Below, one piece after another: positions 32,002 to 43,360 of a stretch of 64,000 bases of DNA. The stretch's first letter is position 1; each line of letters opens with the position of its first letter. The position numbers and the translations under genes were made by a program. Below the pieces are notes generated by a model. It did not search any database and was not told the origin of the DNA. It worked only from the letters and a program-made list of their open reading frames with translations. This stretch comes from Ligustrum vulgare (lineage: Eukaryota > Streptophyta > Magnoliopsida > Lamiales > Oleaceae): NCBI GenBank assembly GCA_963555705.1, contig OY743177.1, positions 57,432,096 through 57,496,095 of the forward strand. Direction: 5' to 3'.

Positions 32002-32895
32002 ATGGGATTTCCCCCATTCTGGATTGCGCGCATCATGGATTGTATCTCAACCTTAAATATTTCCTTCTCCATCAATGGTCAGATTAAAGGGAACGTGACC
32101 CCCTCACGCGGACTTAGACAAGATTGTCCCGTTTCACCTTTTCTCTTCATTATGTGTGCCAAAGCATTCTCTGCACAAATTCATGCAGCTGTTTCGCAGG
32201 GGAAGATTATGGGAATGCATTGTAATAGGGGAGGCCCGGTCATTAGTCACCTGTTTTTTGCAAATGACTCTATTCTGTTCTCCAGGGCTGAGAAGGAAGA
32301 TGCTGAGACATTAATGGCTATTATCCACTAGTATGGAGCGGCATCAGGACAACATGTTAACTTACAGAAAACAAGCATCACTTTCAATCCAAATGTTCCT
32401 CCCGCTAAACGTGAATCAATTGGAAAAATTCTGGGACTTCACCTCCTCAAAAATCACGATGTTTATTTGGGGCTCCCATCCATGGTTGGTAGGAATAAAA
32501 AGAAGATGTTTGGGACGATCAAAGAAAAAATCTGGCAAAAGGTTCAATCATGGCAGCATAACCTTTTCTCAAGTGCAGGGAGAAAAGTTTTACTCAAGGC
32601 AGTTTTACAAGCCATCCCCACATATGTCATGAGAATTTTTAAGATCCCAATCAATCTTTGTAATGATATACGTGGAATCCTTTCTAGATTTTGGTGGGGC
32701 CCAATCAATCTTTGTAATGATATACGTGGAATCCTTTCTAGATTTTGGTGGGGGGCTAAGGTGGACAAGAAGAAACTCCATTGGATTAACTGGAGGATTA
32801 TGTGCAAAAACAAAAAGAGAGGCGGTATGGGATTTCGCGACATTCCAACCTTTAATAAATGTCTACTGGCAAATCAAGTTTGGCGCATCATCTAG
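32002..32895 (+). pseudogene. LINE reverse transcriptase, C-terminal half
   Basis: Starts MGFPPFWIARIMDCI, then GLRQDCPVSPFLFIMCA (palm) and SHLFFANDSILF. The catalytic F/YADD box thus reads FAND, with the first Asp of the pair replaced by Asn. After TAG at about 32329 the frame resumes with YLGLPSMVGRNKKKMF, KIWQKVQSWQ and GRKVLLKAVLQAIPTYVM, the usual RT thumb of plant L1. An in-frame 54-bp duplication (32646-32753) repeats PINLCNDIRGILSRFWWG. It would have made cDNA at the nick; now inactive. Confidence 0.85.
32646..32753 (+). repeat. 54-bp in-frame tandem duplication in the LINE RT
   Basis: Two identical-looking 54-bp units (32646-32699 and 32700-32753), 18 codons each, so the frame is kept. 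The absence of visible differences suggests a recent duplication in an otherwise old element. Confidence 0.9.
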
Positions 32896-33099
32896 AACTC
32901 GGAGTCACTGGTCAGCCGTGAAAAGTAAATACTTCCCTTGTTGCAACATTTTGATGCTGAATTGAAATTGGGGTGCTCTTACGTCTGGTCAAGCCTGGCT
33001 TGGGGGAGAGATGTGTTGCTGAAAGTGTGTTGATGGAGAATTGGTGACGGTAAACAGGTTAGAATCTACGACAATGCATGGTTATCAGATGGTCAGGCT

Positions 33100-33588
33100 T
33101 TGAAAATTCTTTCCCCTCGGAACCATGATCTCATTTTGGTTGAAGACCTCAAATCTGTTAGTGGAGGCTGGAATGTCAATCTCATTGAATTTGTTTTTTG
33201 GCCTATTGATTCTATTAGAATCCTCTCACTCCCTCCATGTGGCTTCAACATGGCGGACAAACTGATCTGGAACCACTCAAAAGACGGTAAATACATTGCA
33301 AAAAGTGGTTATTACTTCCTCATGGAGTCGGGGTCGGCTGAGAATTACTCTAGCGGGTCCAACACAGATTTTTGGTGGGATAAAATCTGGAAGCTTGACA
33401 TCATTCCCAGAGCAAAGCACCTTGTTTGGCGTATCCTCAGTAGAGCCTTGCCAACAGCGGATAATCTTCGAGCCAAACACATTGCAGCTCAGCTCTACTG
33501 CCCAAGGTGTGGAGGGGTTGAATCTAACAGTCACATTTTTATCATGTGCCCATGGTCTAAAGAATTTTGGAAACTTCTTGGAGTCTGA
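33100..33588 (+). pseudogene. LINE zf-RVT region
   Basis: 162-codon frame containing ADKLIWNHSKDGKYIAKSGY, IWKLDIIPRAKHLVWRILS, ALPTADNLRAKHI and a zinc-binding set CPRCGGVESNSHIFIMCPWS (C..C...H...C). This is the zf-RVT domain that follows RT in plant LINEs. The frame then leaves the reading phase at about 33588. Confidence 0.85.
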
Positions 33589-33724
33589 AAACTTTGGAAA
33601 GAACAATATGTTGCTAACCATTCTCTGGAATTGGGCGACATCCTGGTTAGTCTCCTTTGTTCTAACTCTGTTGCATTTCTAGAACATATTTGTTTGGGCC
33701 TTTGGTGTATTTGGAAGTCTAGAA

Positions 33725-34345
33725 ATGACGTTTTGCATGGGGGGAAGATACAACCGGACGTACACGAGTGGGCTGGTGGAAATTTCTTGTTGGGAAGTCA
33801 AAATGGCTAATCGAATTGAGAACACTAGATGGAGGGAGGCTGATGACGGGCCAAAGAGGTGGGTTGGGCCTCGGCAGACGATGGACGGATTTATTCTTGC
33901 TACAGATGCGGCTGTTAGATCGGATGATGGAATCTTTGGCCTTGGGGGATGGTTCAGGAACGATTCTGGCATGGTTCATTTGGCTTTTGCGCACCATGTC
34001 TGAAGCTTTGGTAATGCGATGCTTGCTGAAGCTATGGAAATTAAGGAAGGCATCCTTCTGGCCATGGATAGACAGATTCCTATCAAAGCTATAGATAGCG
34101 ATGCACTTTGTGTTATTCAATGATTAATCTCATGTGATAGTTTTGACCCGAATGCTGGTACTTTTGGTGACATTTGTGATCTTTTGATTCGTAGTAATTA
34201 TGGTTCATGTTACTTTGTCCCTTGCGAGTAGAATCTGGTAGACCACAAGCTTGCACAGTTTGGCGCTTTTACTACTTGTAATCAACTTTGGAACGATTGT
34301 ATTCCTAGGTTCATTTTCTCGGGGTCTGTGGCTAGGGAATGAATT
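33725..34345 (+). pseudogene. LINE RNase H (RVT_3 type)
   Basis: Across two frames: TDAAVRSDDGIFGLGGWFRN (first Asp), then AEAMEIKEG (Glu) and IDSDALCVIQ (Asp), and NLVDHKLAQFG near the end. The catalytic D-E-D set is visible, but a stop at 34001-34003 and frame changes break it. The domain is followed by the 3' untranslated part and the A-tail. Confidence 0.8.
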
Positions 34346-34404
34346 TGTTTCATTTTGTTTGTGAATGCAATTGACAATTTCAAAAAAAAAAAAAAAAAAA
34401 AAAA

Positions 34405-34554
34405 GTAATTTGAAGAAATGTGTGCGGTTAGAAAATAATTTGAAAAAATGTATTATTTATAAACATGTTTATCAGTTGAAAGTTTCAATAAAAACTGAAC
34501 CCTAAACTGAATCAATAGTTTCCAGATTTTCATTGCAAGTCTTACATAATTTTT
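34405..34554. other. Spacer with MITE-like decay
   Basis: GTAATTTGAAGAAATGTGTG-type sequence resembling the AAAGTGATTTTAAAAT interior of the repeats at 8076 and 10925. No gene. Confidence 0.35.
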
Positions 34555-34960
34555 TTGATTTCCCATTTGTCTTTTAGAGCTTTCTTTTCCTTGTTCTTCA
34601 TTTGATCAATTTGTGGGTTTAAATAAAATCGTAATAACAAGATATTAATAACAATGTAAAGTTCCACAAAGTATTTTACCACATTACTTTTGAATTACAA
34701 AATTGTTATCCGTAACAAAAGTTATATCAGCTTAAAAATGATCCATTGATAATGTATTTTTCATTTTTTTTTCGAGTCGACTTTCGTCTCATTTTCGATA
34801 AAACTAGTTTTTAATGTAAAACTTTAAAAATTACCAACTTACATTTTCAAAATCATATAATAACTATCAAAATAAAACGAACGTCCATCCATAGATGACC
34901 CTCACTTTTTTATCCTTATGGTTATCGATCCTTAAAAATCTATTTTTTGATTTTTCCTTT
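34555..34960. repeat. Copy 1 of an old non-coding duplication
   Basis: From TTTCCCATTTGTCTTTTAG to AATCTATTTTTTGA. It aligns along its whole length with 35235-35650 (shared words: CATAATAACAAGAT, TAAAGTTC, TATTTTTCAT, TTTTCAAAATCATA, ATCCTTAAAAATCTATT). The spacing is about 680 bp. Confidence 0.7.
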
Positions 34961-35234
34961 TATGGATTATTATTCTTCCCATTTTCAGTAACATGCTTAT
35001 TTTAGAAAGAATTGAGTTATTAATATATTACTCGAATAGCTCACAAAAATATAAAAATTCATTTTCGAAATTATATAACAACTGAACAATCATAATTTGA
35101 CAAAATATTACCTTTGATTATTCACAGGCAATAAAATTATTACTCATATAATTACAGATACTATTTGTTTATCGTGTTAGCTGTCCACTAGTACTTATCT
35201 TATAAGAGTGAGTAAGGTGACCACTATTTATTTG

Positions 35235-35650
35235 TGATTGTCCCTTATTTTATCTTTAAGTGCTTTTTTTTTCTTATTCTTTGTTTGCTCCATTTGCGGG
35301 TTCAAACGAAGTCATAATAACAAGATCTTGATATCAAAGTAAAGTTCTCGTACAGTACTTTATTACATTATTTTCGAATTACAAAACTGTAAATCATAAC
35401 AAAAATAACAGCCGTTTAAAATGATCTTTTAACAATGTATTTTTCATGAGTCGGCTTTCATTTAATTTTCGGCAAAACTAAGTTTTTATTATACCACTTC
35501 GAAAAACTCATTAAAAACTTTGAACTTGTATTTTCAAAATCATAAAATGATTGTCAAAATAAGGTGAACACACATTCAAAACTGACAACTCATTTTTTTA
35601 AATCCTTGTAATTATCAATCCTTAAAAATCTATTAATCGATTTTCACTTT
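35235..35650. repeat. Copy 2 of an old non-coding duplication
   Basis: Same orientation as copy 1 (34555-34960), with many substitutions and small indels. No coding content. Confidence 0.7.
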
Positions 35651-36001
35651 CATCCCGTTTTCAAGATCATGTACATATCTAAGTCGTCATTTTTCTTTAT
35701 CTACATGAAATCTTTGTGGAAAAAAACCAAAGTACAGAAAACTTTTGATTAGCTACCAAATTATCATCGGATTCCAACGAAGCAAAAGTAAATTTGATTT
35801 GTTGTGTACTCAGAACCAGACCAGTTCAAGCAGTCAGCAAGTTCGATAGTGCGACTTTGGAACCTGACTAGTTTTGCCCCAATGCACCATCATGACCATG
35901 TACAAAACCAAACTATTATCTTCAAGTAGGATGAATACTTAAAATGCATCGACTCACATGTGAAGCGATTTACAATATACAGTGAGTTGAGATGTAAAAA
36001 T
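35651..36001. other. Spacer, no gene seen
   Basis: AT-rich sequence up to E2. The last five bases AAAAT (35997-36001) are the probable target site, but the partner after the element is AATAT (42629-42633), one mismatch. Confidence 0.5.
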
Positions 36002-36458
36002 TGTAAGGATTTTAATCAATCATGTGGGCTTATATGTGAATTATTGTGTATTCAATAAAAGGCTATCAATTTGGTTAAGCCCAATTAAAGTGATCTGATA
36101 AGGATTTAATAAATATCGGGCTTTAATGCATCTAATTAAATGTATGGGCTTTTATGTGTAGATACCAGGCCATTACCTAATTCATGATGGGCCGGATTAG
36201 GTTAATTGACAATTCAGTTTATAAAGTCGGTTATGGTCCCTGAATCCTACGTACTGTTCATCTTGTCTGACATCCCATCATCAGAGAGAAAATACGGACT
36301 ACGTATCGATTTAGAAGATCCAAACGCCGAATCGTTTATTGTGAATCACGTTTGATTAAGGTACGCTTCCGCTTCAGTTATTTAATTCTTGATAATTCCA
36401 ACATGATGATTTATTTTGGATCATAGATAAATAATTATCTGTGATAAATTTTCTAACA
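36002..36458 (+). repeat. 5' LTR of element E2
   Basis: 457 bp, TGTAAGG to TTCTAACA. Relative to E1 it has small indels and TTTATAAAG in place of TATATAAAG. Confidence 0.93.
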
Positions 36459-37469
36459 AGTGGTATCAGAGCCAACATCGTGTTGAATTATCAGATCAAT
36501 TTTCAACGCATATATGTAAAAACCATAATTCTGTATGTATGTATATGCGAGATCAAGTTTCAAAATTTGGCTTTGACTTGTGTCCGATTATTTTGGTTTG
36601 ATAAAAGATTAATTTCATGGTTAAAAGCTTCTGCCATTTTTTTTTCTCTCATGAAATCAATTTCACGTGTATATCAAGTATATATCATCGATTTAAAATC
36701 TGGGAATTTGCATCTGGTTTTGAACATTAAGTAATTTGTGAAATTTGGTGTTGAATTTGAGGATGATATATACGGATTTGTGGTTGGTCGAAATCAGGTT
36801 TTGGGGTAATGAAATTTGAATCAGCTGAATTGATAATGATTCTTGGTGTATATTTAATTTCTTAAATACCCAGAGAGTCTCCTTCGTGATTTGTGGTGGA
36901 GTGTTGTCAAATTTCAGGTTCTACTTTATTGGCTACTGAATTGTTTATAATTTAGTTTCTCGATAAGGGTTTCATCAGAAACAAACAAATTCTTGATTTG
37001 GAGCTATAAACCTTGATCTTCATATTTCAGTCTGTAAATTGATTTTGCTATGTTTGGTATGGCTTTTGAATCTGTGGATTTTATTTATGTTGAAATTGGA
37101 TTTTGAATCTGGCTTTGAGCATTTAATTTTGTTCGGCTGATGTTGAATCGGGTGTGGCCGTTTGGTGGAGGTTTTGGCTGGTTGCACATAGCCATCGGCA
37201 ATTGCGGTACCGTCGCACTGGTCAGGTGCTGCACGCAGCACTGCGCGCGACGTTGCAATGCCGGGAGATAGCGCTGTAATGGGGAGGGGGAGATGACCGA
37301 TAGCGGCGGTATCTTTCTCCGGTTATGGGCGGCGGCGGGAGCTAGGGTTATAAACCCTAGTTGTGCGATTTTTTGAGGAAGGGACCTTTGGCTGAAAATT
37401 TGATGATTTCAGGGACTCAACATGCAATTTCATATTTTTGGGTTTATTGCACAATCAGGTCCCCTAATC

Positions 37470-38040
37470 TTATTAAGGAATTAAAGTTGATCACTGCAAG
37501 TTATGGAATTTATAACTGAGCCCTTAAAGTTATAAATTGTTTAAATTGGGATTTTTAAAGTCAAGGATTTTATAATTAAGTCCCTAAAGATTTATAACTT
37601 CCTACTTTGGCTCCTACAGTTTGAAAATTTTCTAATTTGGTCCTTAAAGCTTGAAAATTTTCATTTTCAATCCCCTAAAGTTTGAAAATTTTCAATTTCA
37701 GTCACTAAAGTTTGGAAATTTTCAAAATTGGTCCTTAAAGTTTGAATTTTTTTTTTTTAAATTTAAGTCCCTAAAGTTTGGGAATTTTCTAAATTGGCTC
37801 CTAAAGTTTGAAATTTTTCAAAATCAACCTTTAAAGATTGAAAATTTCCTATTTTGGACCCCTAAAGTTTAATTTTCTTTCAAATTGGGACCTAAAGTTT
37901 AGAATTTTTCTAAATTGGCCAATAAGGTTTTGGGAAAATTGTAATTTAAGCCCTTCAAGCTTAAGATTTTACATAATTGGCCACCTAAAGTTTAAGAATA
38001 TTGCAATTGACTCTCTCAACTTAAGAATTGCTTTATTCTA
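37470..38040 (+). repeat. ~30-bp palindrome-bearing repeats in the E2 leader
   Basis: Degenerate tandem units of the same type as E1 1365-1870, with units such as CCTAAAGTTTGAAAATTTTC. Two or three extra units are present relative to E1 near 37650-37740. Confidence 0.85.
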
Positions 38041-38218
38041 AAGTTTTGAATTCTAGAATTCAAACCCTAAAGTCAAATGTAGATGCAAATCAATGAATTT
38101 CAGTTTCAAATCTTGGTACATCGGAATCTTTTGAGAAATATAATATTCGAAAGTAAGTTAGTTGAAGCAACATGTTGCCAAAGCAACCTCTCTTGTGGAT
38201 ATTAATTAACTTTGAATA

Positions 38219-38665
38219 TTAGAAGGTATTTGTGTGTGTCATTCATTGCGAATATTGATCGGCCCAAAGGAAGGTCAATATTTGGCTCGAATTTCACATG
38301 CACCTGTGGTAATAAACACGTGGCAATTATTTGGTTTAACGTGTGACCAATAAATCGGTCCAAAGAAAGGTTTATTGGTTAACATGTCTTATTGCCAGTG
38401 TTTGATCACTGGACTAAGGAAAAATTAGGTGTTTGTGTGTTATTTCATGCGGATATTGATCGGCCCAAAGGAAGGTCAATATTTGGCCCGAATTTCACAT
38501 GAACTTGTGGTGATAAATACGTGACGGTTATTTGGTTTTACGTGTGATCAATAAATCGGTTCAAAGAAAGGTTTGTTGGTTGACATGTCTTACTGTCAGT
38601 GTTTGATTATTACGCCAAGAGTACCACTTACAAGTCAATATTTCTGTCCAAAGACTAAATATTGA
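38219..38665 (+). repeat. Stem-loop array of E2
   Basis: Same two ~203-bp units and five hairpins as in E1 (2054-2496). The first is at 38249-38284 and the last at 38635-38665. One loop has drifted (TCGGTTCAAAGAAAGG near 38556). Confidence 0.85.
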
Positions 38666-38884
38666 TGTTGTGCTAGGTATCTTGTGATGGGCCCTACCAT
38701 TATTTGAAAATATGATTTGCATAATAAGGTATTTATGTGAGCTATTTTTGTTTAAGTGTTCTGTATTCGGTTTCAAATTTCGCTAGTAGTATATCTACAA
38801 GCTCAAATCTAATCCCTGTATTTATGGAACAAACTTCAAGGATCAAAACAAGAACATTAACTTTTCGTTGGCTGCATCGATCTA

Positions 38885-39560
38885 GACCGTGTACTAAGGA
38901 TTGAACAACCTGCTCCTCTTACGGATGAAAGTTCATCTAATCAAATGAGGAACTTTGAGAAGTGGGATTGCTTAAATTACGTGAGTCTCATGATCATTTA
39001 AGTGCGGCATTCCGGTAGCCTTTAGTGGCATAGTATCTGAGGAGGTAAATGATGCCAATGAATTCCTTGCCGAAATTAAGAAACGTTTTGTGAAAAACGA
39101 TAAGGCTGAAACAAGCACGCTTATGCAAAGCTTGATTTCAATAAAGTATAAAGGCAATGGGAAAATAAGGGAGTACATCATGTAGATGTCTCACACTGCT
39201 TCAAAATTTAAAGAACTAAAACTCGACTTGTCTAATGACTTGCTCGTGCATTTGGTATTGATATCGCTTCCAGCACAATATAGTTAATTTAAGTTTAGTT
39301 ATAACTGTCAAAGTAGAAATGGACTCTCAATGAGCTCATTTCATAGTGTGCAAGCTTCTTGCACAATTCAGGTAATTTAAGGTCAGTTGTAACTATCAAA
39401 GGAAGAAATGAACTCTAAATGAGTTCATTCTATTTTGTGTGCAAGAGGAAGAAAAGTTGAAGTAGGACAGAACTGAAAGTGTTCACTTGGCAAACACCTC
39501 TAAAGATAAGGGCAATAAAAGAAATAAAGAACATAAAGTTGTTAAGGGTTCAGAACAAAA
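38885..39560 (+). pseudogene. Copia gag remnant of E2
   Basis: Gag of the same type as in E1, starting with the segment NFEKWDCLNYVSLM (38950). An extra base near 38998 shifts the frame early. EVNDANEFLAEIKKRFVKND follows, then TAG at 39183-39185, exactly as in E1. The 88-bp duplication lies at about 39268-39445. Not translatable. Confidence 0.85.
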
Positions 39561-41770
39561 GAAACCACATAAACACATTAAGGCTGTTTCTTTTGTTAGA
39601 AATCTGGACATTTAAAGAAAGATCATAGATAATACCAACTAAAGCAGCTGCTAAAATACCTTGAGAACTTTTGACAGGCAGAAAAAACCTAGTCTAAAGC
39701 ATTTCTACATTTGGGGATGTCCAGCTAAGGCTAGGCTTTATAGGCCACATAAAGAAATTGGACTCAAAAACAGTCAGCAGCTACTTTATTGGTTATTCTG
39801 AGCGTTTAAGGGGCTATTAAATTTTATAATCCCATACTTAAGTCAATTTTTGAAATGGGAACTGCAACATTTTTTGAGGATGTTGAGTTTGGGGAGAGAA
39901 ATAAGGTTAGAGATATTGTCTTTAAGGAATAAGTTGAGGAAGGATCGGTTTCGATTCCTACTATTGCTTTTGACAACGTGCAAGTTTTTATGCATGTCAT
40001 TGATCAAGAAGCATATCCGGAACCTCAATTAGACAATATTGAAGAACCTCCCATCCAGAATAAGGTAAATTTCAAAAGTACAAACTCAACAACCTCAATA
40101 ACTAAAGCCATTAAGGAGATCCACGAGAGAAAGGAAAAATGCTATTCCGGATAATTAAATAGTATTTTTCCAATGACATAAGGAAATAATGGAATGGTGG
40201 AAGATGGTCCAATCAATTCCATCAGGCCATGCAGGGTTCTAACTCTCAAAAGTGGATTGATGCCATAAATAAGGAGTATAAGTATATGCAAGACGATAAA
40301 GTTTTGGATCTTGTCCTATTACCAGAAGGTGCGAAACCCATTGGTCTTAAATGGATTTTTAAACCAAAGGGGATTCGAAAGGTAATGTGGAAAGATATAA
40401 GGTTCGTCTTGTATCTAAGGGCTTTACACAGAATGATGGCATTAATTATAAAGAGACTTTCTCTTCGGTTTCAATGAAAGACTCTTTCAGAAAAGTTAGG
40501 TTGTTGCACATTTTGACCTCGAGTTACATCAAATGGATACTAAGGTGGCGTTTCTCAATGGTGACATTGATGTGACGATCTATTTGGTGCAATCAGAAAA
40601 CTTTGTGTCAGTAGACCCAAAGCTAATGGTTTGCAAATTAAAGAAATCCATTGTGTACTCAAGCCAGCTTCCCGTTAAGGGTAATACAAATTTCATCAAG
40701 CAATTATCTCATTTGGTCTTGAGATTAATGTTGTTGATGGTTGTGTGTATTACAAGTTCAGTGGGAGTAAGTATATTTTCCTGATTTTATATGTTGATTA
40801 TTGCTTGCCACTAATGATATAGGCATGTCACATAAAATTTTGAGATTAAAAATCTTGGTGACGTCTCTTTTGTATTAGGAATTCAGATACACCGGGATTG
40901 TTCTCGGGGTATTCTTGAATTGTCACAAAAGAGCTATATCGATAAAGTACTTAAGAGGTTTGGCATGCAAGACAGTAAATCAGGGGACAGCCCTATTGCT
41001 AAGGGAGACAAATTTAGTCTCAACTAATGCCCGAAAAATTATCTTGAAGTTAAAGAAATGCAGAGGATCAAATATAGTTAAACTATAGAAAGTCTGATGT
41101 ATGCTCAAATTTGTATGCGTTCGGATATTGCATACATTATTGAGATACTAAGGAGATATTTAAGTAACCCTGGGATGGATCATTTGGAAAGCAGTCAAAC
41201 ATGGGTTATAAGGTATTTAAAGAGAACAAAAGATTACATGCTCACATACATAAAATCGGATCAGTTGGAGATCATATGGTATTATGATTTCGATTTTTAC
41301 TAGATGCCAAGAAAGTAAAAGATCCACATAAGGCTACATTTATCTGCTGGTTGGAGGAGCTATTTCCGGATGGAGTGCTTAACAAACACTTTAGCTTCTT
41401 TCACTTGGCAGCACAGTTGTAGCAATTTTGGGGGCATCTAATTATGGAATATAGCTGCGAAATTTTGTCACTGGGCTACGTATTCTGTATGGTATAGAAA
41501 GACCACTAAAGTTATATTGTGACAATAACTCAGCAGATTTATATTCCAGTAACAACAAGAGCTCAACTAAGTCAAAATACATTGACATAAGCTCCTGGTT
41601 GTGAAGGATACAGTTCAGAGTGGACACGTGTCAATAAGAGCACATTGTGACAAACTCCATAATTGCGGATCCGGTTACTAAAGTATTACAACATAAGGTC
41701 TTTCATGAGTACATTACTCATATGGGTGTTGTATTTCTTAAGGATATTCGGTTTCAGTGGGAGTTTATAT
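39540..41770 (+). pseudogene. Copia pol remnant of E2 with residual knuckle/integrase junction
   Basis: Between 39590 and 39790 a remnant of the gag zinc-knuckle region runs directly into integrase C-terminal sequence (SKAFLHLGMSS then TVSSYFIGYSERL). Protease and integrase catalytic core were therefore deleted before this copy inserted; E1 has lost even this remnant. RT follows: WIDAINKEYKYMQDDK (40250), GLKWIFKPKGI (40345), MDTKVAFLNGDID (40533). The YVDD motif is damaged by the same short deletion as in E1 (40790-40800). RNase H pieces are at 41097-41303 and about 41510. Confidence 0.85.
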
Positions 41771-42171
41771 TTTGGGTGCATTAGACACATTTATTGTCCT
41801 TTTGGATACAGTTTAAAGTTAAAGTTATTTACAGCTGTGAGGTTTCAGGTTTATTATCTCTGAACTTGTTTAAGGATGATCTCACTAAAGTTGGACCAGT
41901 TGGAAATAGGCATGTTGAAGATCACATTACATGTAATTTCCATGCTACACATCCATACTTGATCCATGTCATTCAATTATGTCGATATACGTGACCATTG
42001 AAGGTTTAGTTACGATTAATGTAGCGAAAGCCGCTTTGATCCTATGTTGATATAATTGATGGACCGGATTGTTTGGTGATGCATTCAGTAATGATAGCAA
42101 AATTCTGAGTACTCATAAGGTTATGATTGATACACAATTGTATGGTTACACATATAGCCCAAGTGGGAGAT

Positions 42172-42628
42172 TGTAAGGATTTTAATCAATCATGTGGGCT
42201 TATATGTGAATTATTGTGTATTCAATAAAAGGCTATCAATTTGGTTAAGCCCAATTAAAGTGATCTGATAAGGATGTAATAAATATCGGACTTTAATGCA
42301 TCTAATTAAATATATGGGCTTTTATGTGTAGATACCAGGCCATTACCTAATTCATGATGGGCCGGATTAGGTTAATTGGCAATTCAGTTTATAAAGTCGG
42401 TTATGGTCCCTGAATCCTACGTACTGTTCATCTTGTCTGACATCCCATCATCAGAGAGAAAATACGGATTACGTATCGATTTAGAAGATCCAAACGCCAA
42501 ATCGTTTATTGTGAATCACGTTTGATTAAGGTACGCTTCCGCTTCAGTTATTTAATTCTTGATAATTCCAACATGATGATTTATTTTGGATCATAGATAA
42601 ATAATTATCTGTGATAAATTTTCTAACA
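42172..42628 (+). repeat. 3' LTR of element E2
   Basis: 457 bp; purine tract AAGTGGGAGA ends at 42170. Confidence 0.93.
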
Positions 42629-42743
42629 AATATGATGATTTTAAGTGTTTGGTAAAAGCTATTTGTAGATTATAGGTGGTGAATCTTACGGAATGCGTAT
42701 ATAAAATCTGTGGATCCCACAAAATGGATAAAAATGATGTTTC

Positions 42744-43161
42744 TGTTAAAAAAATAATATCTTCTCATTATGTGGCCCATATTATGTATCTTGATTTAAT
42801 TAGGTAAACTGCTGAATTAATAGAAATCTGGTTTAATTAGAAGTATTTTTTATTAATACTACAACTTTGATGAAATGTTGAGATTAAAAGACAATAAGAA
42901 ATTCGGCCCCTCTCTGTCTATATATACCGAACTCAAATTCCATCATTGAAGTTCAATCTTATGAAACACAATTAAAGGCTTAGGTTAAGATAGAGAAGGC
43001 GAATTTCATATCAATATTTTTTTCAGGAACTCATAACTTTTCAACATTATTACTATAGATTCTGGTATGTTTTATGATTTACAGTAATTAATTTTATGGT
43101 CAAGATTCTGAATAGAATCATGTCCAATTCTATATGTTCCGTATAAACATTATATATTACA
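42744..43161 (+). repeat. 5' LTR of element C
   Basis: 418 bp. Aligned with the 3' LTR after removing the hAT insertion; shared words include GGTAAACTGCTGAATTAATA and AATTCGGCCCCTCTCT. The last ~23 bases differ between the copies. Confidence 0.8.
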
Positions 43162-43360
43162 TGTGGTATCAGAGCTTTTATTATAACAAACAAGATCTCC
43201 TGTATTACTAATGGTTTCAATTCTTGAGTTTTATCATAAATGTGTCATTTGGATACTTCGAGATCAAAATCGTCATCCATTGAAGTACAAATCAATAATA
43301 AAAGAGATTTGAAGTGAACAAGATCGTCGAAGACCGAAGATTAAAGCTTTAGAAGATTTA

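Larger units (their letters stand above)
31996..34404 (+). mobile_element. 5'-truncated L1-type LINE
   Basis: A non-LTR retrotransposon fragment entering in the middle of the RT domain and ending in an A23 tail (34382-34404). Order: RT palm and thumb (32002-32900), zf-RVT zinc-binding domain (33290-33590) and RNase H of the RVT_3 type (33880-34270). The 5' truncation and poly(A) end are the normal signature of target-primed reverse transcription. Multiple stops and frame changes are present. I could not identify a target-site duplication. Confidence 0.88.
36002..42628 (+). mobile_element. Ty1/copia LTR retrotransposon E2, sister copy of E1
   Basis: 6.63 kb with 457-bp LTRs (36002-36458 and 42172-42628) differing at six positions that I could see. 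Primer site TGGTATCAGAGCC at 36461-36473; purine tract at 42161-42170. Colinear with E1 throughout, but with a different early leader and about 245 bp more between gag and the integrase tail (39540-39790). It shares E1's TAG in gag, 88-bp gag duplication and RT-motif deletion. The target duplication is imperfect (AAAAT/AATAT). Confidence 0.92.

Noticed and set aside
35997..42633. Perfect target duplication for E2
   Set aside because: AAAAT and AATAT differ at one base; accepted only as probable.
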